64,000 nt of DNA from Jiella pelagia. Lineage in GTDB: Bacteria; Pseudomonadota; Alphaproteobacteria; Rhizobiales; Rhizobiaceae. Positions 63,393-64,000 of this stretch are shown here, piece after piece (the stretch's first letter is position 1; every line of letters begins with the position of its first letter). Position numbers and translations under genes: made by a program. The notes beneath the pieces were generated by a model that had not been told where the DNA came from, ran no database searches, and worked only from the letters and a program-made list of their open reading frames with translations. Where the stretch lies: positions 1,867,501 to 1,931,500 of the forward strand of contig NZ_CP114029.1 in the NCBI RefSeq assembly GCF_026898155.1. The letters are read 5' to 3'.

Positions 63393-64000
63393 ATGACCGA
63401 CGTATCCGCCAGCGCCAAGCCCTCGCGCTTCTCCATCCTCGCCAATCCGACGCGCTTCCTGGAGCTGTCGGGCAGAGTGCAGCCGTGGCTCTACGGCGCG
63501 GCGCTGATCGCGGTCGCCGTCGGGGTGTTTTTAGGCCTGACGGCACCTGCCGACTATCAGCAGGGCGCCACCGTGACGATCATGTTCATCCACGTGCCCT
63601 TCGCCTGGCTGTCGATGATGATCTGGACGGTGATGAGCCTGTCGGCGCTCGGCACGCTGGTCTGGCGCCATCCGCTGGCCGACGTGTCGGTGAAGGCGGC
63701 GGCGCCGATCGGCGCGGTGTTCACCGTCGTCTGCCTGATCACCGGCTCGATCTGGGGCCGGCCGATGTGGGGCACCTGGTGGGTCTGGGACGCACGGCTG
63801 ACCTCGGTGTTCGTGCTGTTCCTCATGTATCTCGGGCTGATCGCGCTGACGCGCGCCCTCGAAGAGCCGGGCAAGAGCGCCAAATCGGCTGCGATCCTCG
63901 TTCTCGTCGGCTTCGTCAACATCCCGATCATCAAGTTCTCGGTCGACTGGTGGAACACGCTGCACCAGCCGGCGAGCGTGCTGCGGGTCGACGGACCGGC
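63393..64000 (+). CDS. ccmC: Cytochrome c biogenesis haem transporter, 3' end outside window
   Basis: CcmC presents haem to CcmE. The visible 202 residues begin MTDVSASAKPSRFSILANPT and include the family's haem-handling motifs: MFIHVPFAWLSMMIWTVMSL and WGTWWVWDARLTSVFVLFLM, the Trp-rich periplasmic segment. About five of six membrane segments are visible. The gene runs off the end of the window. It would normally follow ccmB directly; here it is 3.9 kb downstream. Confidence 0.94.
   Translation, partial: MTDVSASAKPSRFSILANPTRFLELSGRVQPWLYGAALIAVAVGVFLGLTAPADYQQGATVTIMFIHVPFAWLSMMIWTVMSLSALGTLVWRHPLADVSVKAAAPIGAVFTVVCLITGSIWGRPMWGTWWVWDARLTSVFVLFLMYLGLIALTRALEEPGKSAKSAAILVLVGFVNIPIIKFSVDWWNTLHQPASVLRVDGP

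Overview
The window is a chromosomal segment of a GC-rich alphaproteobacterium. Several gene neighbourhoods point to the order Hyphomicrobiales (Rhizobiales): dapF-mtaB-ftsY-yciB, aconitase divergent from ccmA-ccmB, proX beside a YbbN-type thioredoxin, a LON-domain protein and a Trm112-like protein, and a haem-uptake cluster with hemP and an HmuQ-like oxygenase. The family cannot be fixed from sequence reading alone. No prophage, insertion sequence, CRISPR array or plasmid function was seen.

Layout. 1-5.4 kb: a truncated unknown gene, tRNA-Ser(CGA) and gltB. 5.4-10.5 kb: a LuxR-type regulator, a structured intergenic stretch, a membrane-anchored EEP hydrolase, a small membrane protein and a LysM protein. 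10.8-18.8 kb: housekeeping genes (dapF, mtaB, ftsY, yciB, trhO, a polytopic membrane protein, rplS). 19-32.4 kb: small membrane proteins, regulators (XRE, ArsR-like, LysR), DUF1127 proteins, an SDR, rsmE, gshA, a CorC-like protein, fadD and a ParA-like protein. 32.7-38.6 kb: an ABC-F ATPase, a membrane protein, trm112-like, LON-domain, ybbN and proX genes, then tRNA-Gly(GCC). 38.7-44.6 kb: haem uptake (hmuV-hmuU-hmuT-hemP on the minus strand; a TonB receptor and an HmuQ-like oxygenase on the plus strand). 45-50.4 kb: a Hint-domain protein, a methyltransferase broken by a stop codon, rnd and a capsule-type protein. 50.9-57.7 kb: adenosine kinase, an SH3 protein, a hydroxyacid dehydrogenase, a DUF1223 protein and acnA. 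58-64 kb: ccmA-ccmB, then a histidine kinase, a GGDEF protein and an acetyltransferase before ccmC, which runs off the end.

The most striking feature is not a gene. Seventeen frame breaks in fourteen genes, including gltB, acnA, gshA, rnd and the haem genes, all map to the same place. In each, the reading frame is restored by removing one base from the centre of GAG-N-CTC, giving the palindrome GAGCTC. Only three intact GAGCTC sites were found in the window. Because indispensable genes are hit and the inserted base follows the strand of the assembly rather than the coding strand, a motif-specific sequencing artefact is the best explanation, probably from modified DNA at GAGCTC. The affected genes should therefore be read as intact, and the pattern suggests an uncharacterised GAGCTC modification in this organism.
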